Assembly (NCBI RefSeq): GCF_900129885.1
Contig: NZ_FQXE01000001.1
Coordinates: 1-64,000 of the forward strand
Direction of reading: 5' to 3'
From: Pollutimonas bauzanensis
GTDB taxonomy: Bacteria; Pseudomonadota; Gammaproteobacteria; Burkholderiales; Burkholderiaceae_B
DNA length: 64,000 bases
Shown here: piece after piece, positions 36,883 to 46,683 of the stretch
Position numbering within the stretch: position 1 is the stretch's first letter
Layout of the letters: every line of letters starts with the position of its first letter
The notes under the pieces: model-generated
The model's database searches: none
The model's input: only the letters and a program-made list of their open reading frames with translations
Told to the model about the DNA's origin: nothing
Position numbers and translations under genes: made by a program

Positions 36883-39800
36883 GACCCGCTCCCCGGATTC
36901 GCGTGGCGCCGGCGCATCCAGACGATGGCCGTCGCGAGCGCCAGCAAAAGCCCAAGCACGGCGCTGACCGGCACGGCCAGCCTGCGCCATGCGGGCTGGG
37001 GCGCCGCGGTGTCTGTTTTTGCGGCCGAAACCGGCTTTTCACCCGCCTTGTCAACGGCCCGCGACGGCTCGGCGGCATCGCCCTCTTTTCGCAATACCAC
37101 GCCAGCATCGGTATCGATCAAGCCTCCCTCGTTAGACTCTTGGAGCGCATCCTCGTAGGGCCTGCGCTGTAAGGGGTCCAACTGTTGCGCGATAAAGCCG
37201 CGCAACGCCCGGTTGTCATTGACGAATTCGGTGCCGCTCGCGCCAAAGCGCCCGACCAGATCAGCGTGCAGGCGCGCAACCGTGCGCAACGCTTGCGCAT
37301 CAGGCTGCCAGTATCCCTTGCGCGCCGTCTCCAGCATTACCGCGGTCATCTCCTGCAGGGCAAAGGGATTGGCCTTCTCGAAAAAACCCCGCAGTCCCAG
37401 GTTCTGCGCATCCTCGACATAGGTCTGGTACAGCGCGTCCCACAGCGCGGGCGGGATGACCGACGGCTTCATCACATTCCAGCCATACACGTTGCGGAAG
37501 GTCTCGGCAAATGTCTCGGCCGAGGATGCCCCGCCCTGGGCCATCGCCTCGATGTAGGCCGGATTGAGCAGGGTCGAGCGCGCCTCGATGGCGATCGCCG
37601 CGCCGGCCTCGCGCATAACGGGATGCGAGGGATTGCGCAAATCGCTGAAGTACGCCGCCGGTTCTTTGCCGGTGACCTGGCGCACCGCCAGGTTCAGCCC
37701 GCCCATGAACTCGTAGACATGATCCAGCGAGATCGGGCCCCAGGTATTGGATTGCAGAGGCTGCACCACCATCTCGGTGCCGGCCAGCGCCGCCTCGAAG
37801 ACACCGGGCTGAAAGGCCGCCCACAGGTCGCCCTCTCCGAACGCCGCTCCCATGTTGTTCAGATAGGTGCGCGCCACCTCGGACTCGTCCTGCCAGCGGT
37901 CTCCCGCCTCGACCATGCCCATGATGCCCGTGCCGTAGTTGCCGTTGACTCCGCCGAACACCCGGACCGCGGCATAGCGCCGGGCGTCGGCCGGCGACAG
38001 GCCCTGGTCTTTGAGCTGGCGCTCCACCGCCAGAACGCCTCGCGCCACGGCGTTGTCCTGACCGCGCGCGCTGGCGGCCAGCGCCACCGCCTGGTTGATC
38101 AGATACAAGCGGGACGCCGCCAGATCGCGCAACTGGCCCGAGGTCTGCACAACCACGTCGATGCGCGGACGCCCGAGCTCGTCGCCGGGAATCAGCCGCA
38201 GCCCCCCGATACGGCCAAACGGATCGCGCACCGGCTCTACCCCCAGGAGGTAGAGAACCTGTGCCAGCGCCACCCCTTCACTCTGGATGAAATCGCCGGC
38301 CCATAGCGTGAACGCCACTTTCCTGGGCCAGGCGCCGCCGTGTGCCGCCCGGTGCTCAGCAAGCAACTGATCGGCCAGGCGCACGCCGACCCGCCACGCC
38401 TGCTCCGAAGGCGTTTTCTCGGCGTCGATGGAAAACAGATTGCGGCCCGTGGGCAGCGCGGCTGGGTTGACGATCGGGTCGCCGCCCGACGATGGCCGGG
38501 TGAACCCGCCGGCCAGGGCATTATCCAAGGCGGCAAGTTCTCGCCCGGGACTCTCTGCGAGCATTTTCTGGTAGGTGGGGATCGCCGCGAGCCGATCGCG
38601 CAAAGTCAGCACCGCTTGCGCAAACTCGCGCTCCTGATCCTCGCGCTGGGTCAACTCCCGTTCCAGCTCGCGCTGCATCCTCGCCAGTCCAGGCTGCGCG
38701 GCCCCGAGGCGGGTTTGCAGGTCGTCAGGCAGCGCCGGCGCTTCGCGCCAGTAACGGATTGCCGCCAACGTGGTTTGAAGCTGCACGGCAGGCATCGTAC
38801 CCACTTGTTGGCCCGAGGCCTGCTCGCTCATGCGCTCAAGCGCAGGCAGTTCGGCGCGCGCGCGCTCGGCCAAGGCCTGGCGCGCCTGCTCGGCCTGTTC
38901 CCGCGCGCGCGCCAGCACGCCAGGATCGTCCAGCCAGGCTAGCACCTTGGCGCGGACCCGGTCGTCGCGCATGGCGAGCAGCAGCGCGCGCACGTCGCGA
39001 TCGGCCGCAATGTCGAGCCCCTGGGCCATCGCGGGGATGGCACGGGCCACGCTTCGGGCTTTCTCCAGCGCCTGCGGGTCGAGCGTGCGCAGGGCTTGCT
39101 TGAATTTCTGGTCCGATCGCAAGGCCGCGAGGAACGCACGCTTGGCCGGATCTGACACGGAGCGGACAAGGTGTTGCCGCAGGCCGCCATCGTCGGGCGC
39201 AGCAGCACCCGCCAGGCTTGGACTGGGCTCGGATGAGAGCGAGGCGCCCAAGGCCATGAAGCCCTTGACCAGCTCATCGTCGCTGGGCTTTTGTTGCGCG
39301 CGCTCCCAGGCTTGGGCGCGCTGCAGTTCCGAAGGGCTGACAATACTTGCCAGCACCTGGGCGCTTGCCTCAGGGCCCGCCGCGCTGACAGCAGCGATCA
39401 ATGTGTCGGCCTGACCCCGATAATGCTTGGCCAGCCATTGGGCGCTATCGAGCTGTGCGCGCTGCGCCTTGCCGCGCGCCACATCCAGTTCGGCCAGCGC
39501 CTGGATCAGGGCATCCAGCCCCATCAACCGCGCCGAGCCGCGCTGGTCCTGCGCGGAATACGCAGTACCAAGGGTATATAAACCTGCCGTGATCTTGGCG
39601 CTCTCCACGGTTTCAAGATGGTCGGCCAGCGTATGCAACTGGTCTGCGCTCCAGGCGGTATCAGCCGGCAAGCGCAGATCCTCGTTCAGTTTAAGGGCCA
39701 CGGCCTCGCGCTGCACATCCTTGGCGTACTCGGCCTTCAATGCGGCACTCTCGGCGCTGTCCCAGGCCTGCAGGCGGTCGGCCAGTTGCTTGGCGCCCGC

Positions 39801-41669
39801 CTGCGCACCGCCCTCGCGAAACGGGGGCGTCAGGTGCGACACGATGGTCGCGTAGCTGCGGCGCTTGGCAATCATAGCCTCGCCCACATTGCCCATGGTG
39901 TACAGATACGTGTGCGGCGTTTCCCCGATCAGCGCATCGGACCAGTCGCGATCGGACAAGCCCACTTGTTTCCAGGGGGTGAACTCCAGGCTGCCATGGG
40001 TGCCAAAGTGCATGATGGCATCGGCCTGGAACACATTGCGCGTCCAGAGGTAGGAGGCGACATAGGGCCAGGGCGGCGCCAGATTCGTGCCGTGGACCAG
40101 CTTGAACGTATCGTCCCCGATACCGGGCAAAGGTTGCGGCAAAAGCACGACATTGCCCAGCGGAACGCGTGCCACGGCGACCTTGTCATCCAGGCGCAGA
40201 TAACTGCCCGGCGCCGGCCCGAACTGCTGGGCGACCTGGTCGCACAAGGACTGCGCGAGGCTCGTGCCGCACCACTCCCCAAGCTGGTCGGCGGACACCA
40301 AGGCCGGCTGCGCCTCGCGCGCAAAGGCCGCGAAATCGCCCTTGGCATAGGGGCCGATATTCGGTCCGCGCTGTTGAATCAGCTTTGCGAACCCCTCGAC
40401 CGTATCGGGCAGCCCTTGGACACGATAACCCTGCGCTTTCAAATGCGTCAGCAGCGCATAGAGGGATGGCACGACCTCCAGATCGCCCGCCGTCAGCGCG
40501 CTCTGGCCCGGGCCCTTGTAGTAATAAATGGCGAGTTTCTTGTCGGCATTGGCCAGGTCCTTGAGAGCTACCGTGCGCTGCACGAGGCTGGCAAAGCGCG
40601 CCAGGCGATCGGGCAAGGCGCGGAACACCTTCAAGCCGTTCGCGTCACGCGCCTGCGCCGCAATCACCATGGGGGCGATCGCCCCGTCCAGTTCGGGCAG
40701 CGTCACCGACATGGTCAACAGCCCCCCGTCATAGCTGCGCTGGTCGCGCAGCCATTCGCTCTCTTCGTCGAAAATCGTCAACGGTGCGAAAAGCGGGATA
40801 TTGCGCTTGGCGAGCCAGGCCTGGGCCTCGTCGGCCTGCCCAAGGGTCAAGCGGCCATGCGGCATGTACACGACCGCCGCCGGATCCACCTGCTGCAGTA
40901 GAGCCAGGCGCTTGCCCACTGCCGAGATCGGCACCACGTCAAAGCCTTTGGCTTCAAACGCACGGATCACCGCATCGACGTGCTCGCGGTTGGCATTAAA
41001 GGGGCCGGGCACACTGGTCAAGAGCGCCAGGCGCGGCCGGCCCGCGCGCCAACCGGGCTGCTGGCGGTGCCATGCCTGAAAAGCCGGAAAGTCGGTAAAC
41101 ACCGCAAGCTCTTCCAGACCGAAAAACACGTCCTTGGGCATTTTCTGAGGTGGCTGCACGTCGGCGGAAAATAGGCGCTTGCCATCGAACACGCGGCGCG
41201 CGTAGTTCAGCAATTGCGCATAGTTTCGCCGTCCCCCATTGCGCAGGTAGCCCGAGACCGCGTCCAGGTCCGCGCCCTTGAGGCTGGTCACATCATGGCG
41301 AGGGTCGGTTGCGCCATCCACATAGACAGGCGTGCCGCTGAGCGGCGCTGCACGCAAGCGTTCGAGCTGAGCGTCATCGAGCTTGAGTCCGCGGCCAAAG
41401 ACCAGCGCCAGGTCATAGCCCTGGATGCCATCCAGCTGGTCGGTCGTTAATGGATCGACGCGGATCAGCGCATTCGGACGCGCCTGAACAATCCGCGCGG
41501 CCTGAAAGTCCGGATAGTTGACCAGCGCTACGCGGGTCGGCGCGAGCCAATAATGCCAGGCTGCCCCCAGCAGACCCAGCAGCAGCGCCGCCGCCAACCC
41601 CCACCCGATCGCACGGCGCGAGCGCCTCCGCCCCGCTCTGTATCGCTCCAACCATGTTACGCGAATCAT
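36879..41669 (-). CDS. Membrane-anchored CobN/HmuS-like chelatase
   Basis: The 1596-aa protein is related to CobN, the large metal-handling subunit of cobaltochelatase, and to HmuS of haem-uptake loci. Core motifs are GTNLAPPWPYVASYLW and FGTHGSLEFTPWKQVG, with VRVFGGVNGNYGTGI late. Unlike cytoplasmic CobN it has an N-terminal membrane anchor (about 21-44, after Arg-rich RRRSRR) and a C-terminal one (about 1565-1590), so the chelatase body is probably periplasmic. No cobS, cobT or cobalamin genes are present. The ATG at 41669 has GGAAG upstream. It heads a tightly coupled four-gene operon. Confidence 0.88.
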   Translation of the reverse strand: MIRVTWLERYRAGRRRSRRAIGWGLAAALLLGLLGAAWHYWLAPTRVALVNYPDFQAARIVQARPNALIRVDPLTTDQLDGIQGYDLALVFGRGLKLDDAQLERLRAAPLSGTPVYVDGATDPRHDVTSLKGADLDAVSGYLRNGGRRNYAQLLNYARRVFDGKRLFSADVQPPQKMPKDVFFGLEELAVFTDFPAFQAWHRQQPGWRAGRPRLALLTSVPGPFNANREHVDAVIRAFEAKGFDVVPISAVGKRLALLQQVDPAAVVYMPHGRLTLGQADEAQAWLAKRNIPLFAPLTIFDEESEWLRDQRSYDGGLLTMSVTLPELDGAIAPMVIAAQARDANGLKVFRALPDRLARFASLVQRTVALKDLANADKKLAIYYYKGPGQSALTAGDLEVVPSLYALLTHLKAQGYRVQGLPDTVEGFAKLIQQRGPNIGPYAKGDFAAFAREAQPALVSADQLGEWCGTSLAQSLCDQVAQQFGPAPGSYLRLDDKVAVARVPLGNVVLLPQPLPGIGDDTFKLVHGTNLAPPWPYVASYLWTRNVFQADAIMHFGTHGSLEFTPWKQVGLSDRDWSDALIGETPHTYLYTMGNVGEAMIAKRRSYATIVSHLTPPFREGGAQAGAKQLADRLQAWDSAESAALKAEYAKDVQREAVALKLNEDLRLPADTAWSADQLHTLADHLETVESAKITAGLYTLGTAYSAQDQRGSARLMGLDALIQALAELDVARGKAQRAQLDSAQWLAKHYRGQADTLIAAVSAAGPEASAQVLASIVSPSELQRAQAWERAQQKPSDDELVKGFMALGASLSSEPSPSLAGAAAPDDGGLRQHLVRSVSDPAKRAFLAALRSDQKFKQALRTLDPQALEKARSVARAIPAMAQGLDIAADRDVRALLLAMRDDRVRAKVLAWLDDPGVLARAREQAEQARQALAERARAELPALERMSEQASGQQVGTMPAVQLQTTLAAIRYWREAPALPDDLQTRLGAAQPGLARMQRELERELTQREDQEREFAQAVLTLRDRLAAIPTYQKMLAESPGRELAALDNALAGGFTRPSSGGDPIVNPAALPTGRNLFSIDAEKTPSEQAWRVGVRLADQLLAEHRAAHGGAWPRKVAFTLWAGDFIQSEGVALAQVLYLLGVEPVRDPFGRIGGLRLIPGDELGRPRIDVVVQTSGQLRDLAASRLYLINQAVALAASARGQDNAVARGVLAVERQLKDQGLSPADARRYAAVRVFGGVNGNYGTGIMGMVEAGDRWQDESEVARTYLNNMGAAFGEGDLWAAFQPGVFEAALAGTEMVVQPLQSNTWGPISLDHVYEFMGGLNLAVRQVTGKEPAAYFSDLRNPSHPVMREAGAAIAIEARSTLLNPAYIEAMAQGGASSAETFAETFRNVYGWNVMKPSVIPPALWDALYQTYVEDAQNLGLRGFFEKANPFALQEMTAVMLETARKGYWQPDAQALRTVARLHADLVGRFGASGTEFVNDNRALRGFIAQQLDPLQRRPYEDALQESNEGGLIDTDAGVVLRKEGDAAEPSRAVDKAGEKPVSAAKTDTAAPQPAWRRLAVPVSAVLGLLLALATAIVWMRRRHANPGSGS

Positions 41670-41690
41670 CAATGCGCTTCCGTTTATGTA

Positions 41691-41714
41691 AATGCAATGT
41701 TATAACATAGCATT
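41691..41714. promoter_or_regulatory. Zur-like operator between CobN-like operon and TonB receptor
   Basis: A 24-bp near-perfect palindrome is centred on ATGTTATAACAT (41697-41708) with AATGC/GCATT outer arms and one mismatched pair. The core is shared with the palindrome before zur. It lies 22 bp from the CobN-like start and 26 bp from the receptor start, able to repress both. Binding by Zur is inferred from the shared motif and its resemblance to known Zur boxes (GTTATA-type). Confidence 0.75.
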
Positions 41715-41739
41715 TTTTAACACCCTCTTACGAGCTCTC

Positions 41740-44022
41740 ATGATTCGACCCCACCACTGGACTCCTCTTGCCCTGGCCATCGCCAGCACTTTCTCGGGCG
41801 GCGCCCAGGGGCAGCAAAGCAGCCTCTCCGCCAATGCCACCAGGCCAGAAGCGCCCGCCGCGCAACTGGCTCCCGTGGTCGTGACCGCCACCCGCCAGGC
41901 TACCGATGCCCTCACCACTGCGGCGACCATCAGCGTCATTGACCAAACGCAGATCCAGGACAATCTGGTCACCGATTTTCGGGAACTGTTCCGCTACGAG
42001 CCCGGCATCGCCGTCAAGCGCGAGCCGCGCGGCCGGGGCGCGGAAGCGGGCATAGAAGTGCGCGGCATTGGCGGGCAGCGCCTGGCCATGCTGGTCGATG
42101 GGGTGCGCCTGCCTAACGGCTACGTGGCCGCCGGCGCCAATCTGGGCCAGCTCAAGCTGGATCCGGCCTCGCTGTCGCGCGTGGAAGTATTGCGCGGTCC
42201 GGCCTCAAGCCTGTTCGGCAGCGACGCGCTGGCCGGTGTCGTGCTGTTTCGCACTCTTTCGCCCACCGACTTTCTGGATGACACGCGAAACTTCGCGGGC
42301 AATGCCTCGATTGGCTACGACGGCGCCGACAACAGCCGGTCAGCCAATGCAAATCTGGCGTTTCGAGCCGGCCCTACGCAGAATCTGATCTCGGTGACCA
42401 CGCGCGAAGGCCATGAGCTGGAAAACAACGACAGCAGCGTACAGCCAAACCCACAGAACATCCGTCAGCAGAACGTGCTGCTCAAATCCATCTTCGATCT
42501 GGGTTCGGCGCAGACCCTCACGCTGACCGGCGAACATTACAACCAGAGCGCCAAGACCGGCCAGGACTCGCTCGCGGTGCCGATTGCCGGAGGCACGCGC
42601 ATCAACCGCAGCACCGCTGACGACGACAGCACACGCTCGCGCCTGGGCCTGGCCTACCGCTGGGACGCCAATGCCGGATGGTTCGACACATTCAGAGCGC
42701 AGATCGACTATCAGCGCAGCACGAGCAAAGAGCGCACGGCCGAAAACCGTCAGCCACCGGGCGCGGCGCCGGTACTGCTGCGCGATACCCTGCTCTCGTA
42801 CCGCGAGCCGCAATGGTCCGGTTCGTTCCAACTCGACGGGCGCGCCACAGCTGGCGCCACCACACACCGCTGGGTGGGCGGCGTTGACCTGCTGTCCAAA
42901 TCGATCAGCTTCTACAACGATGCCAGCCAGCGCGCGGCCGCCGGCGGCGCCCCCACCAACGTGGTCGACGGCGAGGTCTATCCGCGCAAGATCGCGCCCG
43001 ACACCGACGTGCGCAACGTCGGCCTATTCATCCAGGACGAGATATCTTTCGGCGACGGACGCTTGAAACTCACGCCCAGCGTACGCTACGACTACTACAA
43101 GCTTTCCCCCAAGCCCGATGCTGAGTTCGCCAACGCCAATGTGGCCAACAGCGTGCCGGTGGGCCTATCGAAAAGCGCAATTACGCCGCGGCTAGGACTC
43201 AGTTACGAATGGCGCCCCAAGCAGGTCGTCTACGCAAACTACGTCACGGGTTTCAGGATGCCGACTTACGATCAGTTGAACCGGATTGGGCAAGTGCCAG
43301 TGGCCACCTTCATCCACGATTTCATCCCCTCGCCCGATCTGAAGCCCGAGCGCAGCCGGGGCATGGAGCTGGGCGTTCGCGGCGAGTCCGATCTGGGTAC
43401 TTATGAATTGACGGGGTTTTACAACCGGTACAAGGACTTCATCGACACCCAGATGATCGCCTATATTCCACCCGGGGCGAGCGGCGGCCCGCGCGCCATC
43501 CGGCGCTTTCAGTCGCGCAACATTGGCGAGGTCGAGATCTACGGCGTTGAAGCCAAAGGCTCCCTGTCCTTGAATCAGTGGATAGACAGCAAGGACAGAT
43601 GGCGCCTGATTGGCGCGGCGCAATGGTCAGTGGGCAATGACCTGAGCAATGACCAGCCCCTCAATAGCGTGCAGCCCTTCAAACTGGTCGCCGGTCTCGC
43701 TTGGGACGCCTCCGGCGGCCAGTACGGCGGTCAATTGATCGGCAACTTCGTGTCGGCCAAAAAACGGGTCAACGAGGAGCTCACGCAAACCGGCCCCACG
43801 GCCCCGGTGCCTTTGACCACCGCCGGCTACACGACAGTCGACATGACTGGCTACGTGCGCCTGGGCAAGCAGGCCACGCTCAACCTTGCGGTATTCAACC
43901 TCTTTGACCGCAAATACTACGATTGGTCGGTGGTGAGCGGCTTGACCGGCAACGATGCCCGGCTTGCGGCGTACACTTCGCCCGGGCGAACGGTGTCGGC
44001 CAATCTACGCATGGAGTTCTGA
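41740..44022 (+). CDS. TonB-dependent outer-membrane receptor
   Basis: The 760-aa receptor has a signal peptide ending near FSGGAQGQ, a TonB box PVVVTATR, a plug domain (IEVRGIGGQRLAMLVDGVRLP, then VEVLRGPASSLFGSDALAGVV) and a 22-strand barrel ending in RMEF with the terminal Phe. Sequence style is that of haem/haemoglobin and BtuB-like receptors, and of the Zur-regulated ZnuD group. The ATG at 40 bp inside the longer open frame is chosen; the earlier start lies in the operator. It is divergent from the CobN-like operon and probably supplies its substrate. Confidence 0.92.
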   Translation: MIRPHHWTPLALAIASTFSGGAQGQQSSLSANATRPEAPAAQLAPVVVTATRQATDALTTAATISVIDQTQIQDNLVTDFRELFRYEPGIAVKREPRGRGAEAGIEVRGIGGQRLAMLVDGVRLPNGYVAAGANLGQLKLDPASLSRVEVLRGPASSLFGSDALAGVVLFRTLSPTDFLDDTRNFAGNASIGYDGADNSRSANANLAFRAGPTQNLISVTTREGHELENNDSSVQPNPQNIRQQNVLLKSIFDLGSAQTLTLTGEHYNQSAKTGQDSLAVPIAGGTRINRSTADDDSTRSRLGLAYRWDANAGWFDTFRAQIDYQRSTSKERTAENRQPPGAAPVLLRDTLLSYREPQWSGSFQLDGRATAGATTHRWVGGVDLLSKSISFYNDASQRAAAGGAPTNVVDGEVYPRKIAPDTDVRNVGLFIQDEISFGDGRLKLTPSVRYDYYKLSPKPDAEFANANVANSVPVGLSKSAITPRLGLSYEWRPKQVVYANYVTGFRMPTYDQLNRIGQVPVATFIHDFIPSPDLKPERSRGMELGVRGESDLGTYELTGFYNRYKDFIDTQMIAYIPPGASGGPRAIRRFQSRNIGEVEIYGVEAKGSLSLNQWIDSKDRWRLIGAAQWSVGNDLSNDQPLNSVQPFKLVAGLAWDASGGQYGGQLIGNFVSAKKRVNEELTQTGPTAPVPLTTAGYTTVDMTGYVRLGKQATLNLAVFNLFDRKYYDWSVVSGLTGNDARLAAYTSPGRTVSANLRMEF

Positions 44023-44283
44023 ACGGTTTGGGGCTGCGCGCTCGACAAAGGCGATGCCGGATCGCAGCCCAAGGGGACGGCCAATGCGCCGAATAGCCGG
44101 CATGCGGGGAAGCGTCAGCCTTTCGCCGTGGCGGCGGTTCGGTGACGGCTTCGCAGCGTCTATTAAGAGACTTTGCGCGTAACGGCGCACCGTACTAGCC
44201 GGGATAACCCGTCATCCGCGTTGCGCGATCCGCGATCTAAGCATCAGCATCTATCAGTGACAGTGTGATTGCCACTACAATAG

Positions 44284-44303
44284 TGTTATGTTATAACATA
44301 ACA
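44284..44303. promoter_or_regulatory. Zur-like operator upstream of zur
   Basis: TGTTATGTTATAACATAACA is a perfect 20-bp palindrome. Its 12-bp core ATGTTATAACAT is identical to the core at 41697-41708. It ends 52 bp before the zur start, which suggests that zur and the downstream zinc genes are autoregulated. Confidence 0.8.
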
Positions 44304-44355
44304 GACACATATGCCTCCCGATAGGACTCATTCTTCGAACTGTTCAAGGATTGCA

Positions 44356-44772
44356 ATGCGATTGTCCGCCAAGCAACAGCGTGTGCTCGAGGCCCTTCGA
44401 CGTGCAGAAGCTCCGCTCGGCGCGTATGCCTTGCTCGACCGCTTGCGTAACGAGGACTTCAAGACGCCTATTCAGATATACCGCATCCTGGCTCAGTTGA
44501 TCAAACATGGTTTAGTCCACCGTCTGGAGTCAATCAACGCCTACATCCCACGCAGCGCTAATGCGTCGCAGGCGTTCACGCTATTTGCCATTTGCGACAA
44601 CTGCGGACACGTCGATGAACTCTCCGATTCGAACCTCGGGAAGCGTGTGAGCCAGTGCGCGCAGGGCCGGAAGTTTGTGCTTGCCAGCACAGCAGTGGAA
44701 ATTCGGGGACTGTGCTCGGCCTGCGTCAGCGTAGCGAACACGCAAGGCAACCGGGCAGCGGGCGCTCATTGA
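44356..44772 (+). CDS. zur: Zinc uptake regulator Zur (Fur family)
   Basis: Zur represses zinc-uptake genes when zinc is bound. The 138-aa protein has the winged helix RLSAKQQRVLEALRRAEAPL, with the recognition helix in FKTPIQIYRILAQLIKHGLVHRL. The C-terminal part has the structural zinc site CDNCGH and CSAC. It lacks the HHDH iron-type motif of Fur. The ATG at 44356 has AAGGA upstream; 15 more open codons lie before it. Two palindromes with the same core lie nearby, and the gene heads a series of zinc-economy genes. Confidence 0.85.
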   Translation: MRLSAKQQRVLEALRRAEAPLGAYALLDRLRNEDFKTPIQIYRILAQLIKHGLVHRLESINAYIPRSANASQAFTLFAICDNCGHVDELSDSNLGKRVSQCAQGRKFVLASTAVEIRGLCSACVSVANTQGNRAAGAH

Positions 44773-44930
44773 TACTCCGATTACAACCTTATATGAACCA
44801 TAACGATGAAAGTCAGCCCCTTCCGCGCTGCGGATAAAAAAACTCCCTGTAACCGTCCAACGTTTGGCCAACGGCCGCGCATTCGAGTTTCGTCCTGCGG
44901 TCATCGAACAGCACCTTTAGATATCGAGCG

Positions 44931-46160
44931 ATGAATCCAAATACTTTTCTACCTGACCCCAGATTGCCCGTCACCGTCCTCTCCGGCTTTCTCGGTGCGG
45001 GCAAAACGACGCTGCTCAACCACATCCTGAACAATCGGGAGGGACGGCGCGTGGCGGTCATTGTCAACGATATGTCCGAGGTCAATATCGACGCCGCGCT
45101 GGTCCGCGAAGGCGGGGCCGAACTGTCCCGCACCGACGAGAAGCTGGTCGAAATGAGCAACGGCTGCATCTGTTGCACCTTGCGCGAAGACCTGCTGCTT
45201 GAAGTGGACCGTTTGGCCAAGGAGGGCCGATTCGACCAGCTCGTCATCGAATCCACCGGCATTTCCGAGCCCTTGCCGGTCGCGGAAACCTTCACCTTCG
45301 AGGGGGAAGACGGCCGCAGCCTGGGCGAGGTGGCTCGCCTGGACACGATGGTGACGGTGGTCGATGCCTACAACTTCTTGCGCGACTACGGCTCGCGCGA
45401 CAGCCTGCAAGAACGTGGCGAATCCCTGGGCGAAGAAGACGAGCGTACCGTGGTGGACTTGCTGATCGAACAGATCGAGTTTTGCGACGTCCTCGTGCTC
45501 AACAAGGTGGATCTGATCGACGAGCAGGAGCGCGAACGATTGATGGCGATTCTGCGCAAGCTGAACCCCAGGGCGCGCATCGAGGTGGCCGAGTTCGGCA
45601 AGGTGCCGCTGGATCGCGTGCTGGCCACGGGCCTGTTCGATTTCCAGGAAGCCTCCAAGGCGCCGGGGTGGTTGCAGGAACTGCGCGGCACCCACACGCC
45701 CGAGACCGAGGAATACGGTATCCGCAGCTTCGTCTACCGCGCGCGCCGGCCGTTTCATCCGCAACGCTTCCATGATTATGTCGCAAGCGAATTGCCTGGC
45801 GTGGTGCGCTCCAAGGGCTTTTACTGGCTGGCCAGTCATCCCACGCTGGCCGGCTCTTGGTCACAAGCAGGCGCCATCGTCCGGCACGGCCCGGCTGGCT
45901 ACTGGTGGGCGGCCATGCCGCCAGAGCGCTGGCCGCAAGACCCGGAAACCGTCCGTCTGATCCGCGAAAAATGGGATGAGCGTGTGGGCGACGCGCGCCA
46001 GGAACTCGTTCTGATCGGCATGGACATGGACGAGAGCGCGCTGCGCGCGCACTTCGATGCCTGTCTGCTGACCGATGAGGAAATGGCCTTGGGTCCGGAG
46101 GGCTGGCAACAGTGGCCATCCCCCTTCGCCCAGTGGCCTGAACGTCAACCCGCATTCTGA
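44931..46160 (+). CDS. COG0523 GTPase metallochaperone (ZigA/YciC-type)
   Basis: The 409-aa G3E GTPase belongs to the CobW/COG0523 family, whose Zur-regulated members deliver zinc to client proteins during starvation. Walker [10 protein letters not shown] is at 19-27, the metal-binding CxCC at 79-82 (GCICCTL), NKVD at about 194 and a C-terminal CobW domain. The long C-terminus with AGYWWAAMP is typical of the ZigA/YciC subgroup. It starts 158 bp after zur. Confidence 0.92.
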   Translation: MNPNTFLPDPRLPVTVLSGFLGAGKTTLLNHILNNREGRRVAVIVNDMSEVNIDAALVREGGAELSRTDEKLVEMSNGCICCTLREDLLLEVDRLAKEGRFDQLVIESTGISEPLPVAETFTFEGEDGRSLGEVARLDTMVTVVDAYNFLRDYGSRDSLQERGESLGEEDERTVVDLLIEQIEFCDVLVLNKVDLIDEQERERLMAILRKLNPRARIEVAEFGKVPLDRVLATGLFDFQEASKAPGWLQELRGTHTPETEEYGIRSFVYRARRPFHPQRFHDYVASELPGVVRSKGFYWLASHPTLAGSWSQAGAIVRHGPAGYWWAAMPPERWPQDPETVRLIREKWDERVGDARQELVLIGMDMDESALRAHFDACLLTDEEMALGPEGWQQWPSPFAQWPERQPAF

Positions 46161-46173
46161 GTTGATCATACGC

Positions 46174-46671
46174 ATGGTGGCATCTCCGCAACCGCAACCG
46201 GATATTGATCAGGAAACGATCCAGACTGAGCTGGTTCAGGCCTTCGCTTGCATGCCGGATTGGCCGGAACGCTACCAATACTTGATCGATCTGGGAAGGA
46301 CGCTGCAGGGGTTTGCGCAAGAATACCGGATCGACCGGTACAAGCTGCATGGCTGCCAAGCCAGTGCCTGGTTAAAGCCTGAGTGCCGGGATGGCCGCAT
46401 TTACTTCACCGGCACAAGCGATTCGTTGATCGCCGCAGGCTTGATGGCGCTCTTGTTTCGTCTCTATTCCGGCAGAACTTTTTCCGACGTGTTGACGACC
46501 TCCCCCTGGTGTCTCAAAGCAATGGGGCTGCACCATCATTTATCGCCTCAGCGAGCCACGGGCTTGGCCGGCATGGTCGAGCGCATGCGCGAATTCGCTG
46601 TGCAATACAGCCGGCAGCCATCCATCAACAATATGAATACATCTGACAGGTTGGGGCATGCCGCCAACTGA
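46174..46671 (+). CDS. SufE-family sulfur acceptor
   Basis: SufE/CsdE proteins take persulfide sulfur from a cysteine desulfurase for Fe-S assembly. The 165-aa protein has the catalytic Cys61 in YKLHGCQASAWL and SDSLIAAGLMALLFRLYSGR, typical of the fold. No desulfurase gene is adjacent. SufE genes are known in Zur-linked COG0523 clusters. The ATG at 46174 has only a weak ribosome site and lies 13 bp after the GTPase gene. It is 12 bp before the second GTPase. Confidence 0.87.
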   Translation: MVASPQPQPDIDQETIQTELVQAFACMPDWPERYQYLIDLGRTLQGFAQEYRIDRYKLHGCQASAWLKPECRDGRIYFTGTSDSLIAAGLMALLFRLYSGRTFSDVLTTSPWCLKAMGLHHHLSPQRATGLAGMVERMREFAVQYSRQPSINNMNTSDRLGHAAN

Positions 46672-46683
46672 TCGAGCATAAGC

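Noticed and set aside
36879-41669. Cobaltochelatase for cobalamin synthesis
   Set aside because: The protein is CobN-like, but it is membrane-anchored, has no CobS/CobT partners and no cob genes nearby, and lies under a Zur-like operator.
44031-44070. Terminator after the TonB receptor (GGGCTGCG ... CGCAGCCC)
   Set aside because: The 8-bp stem has a 24-nt loop and no T-run, so I could not support it.
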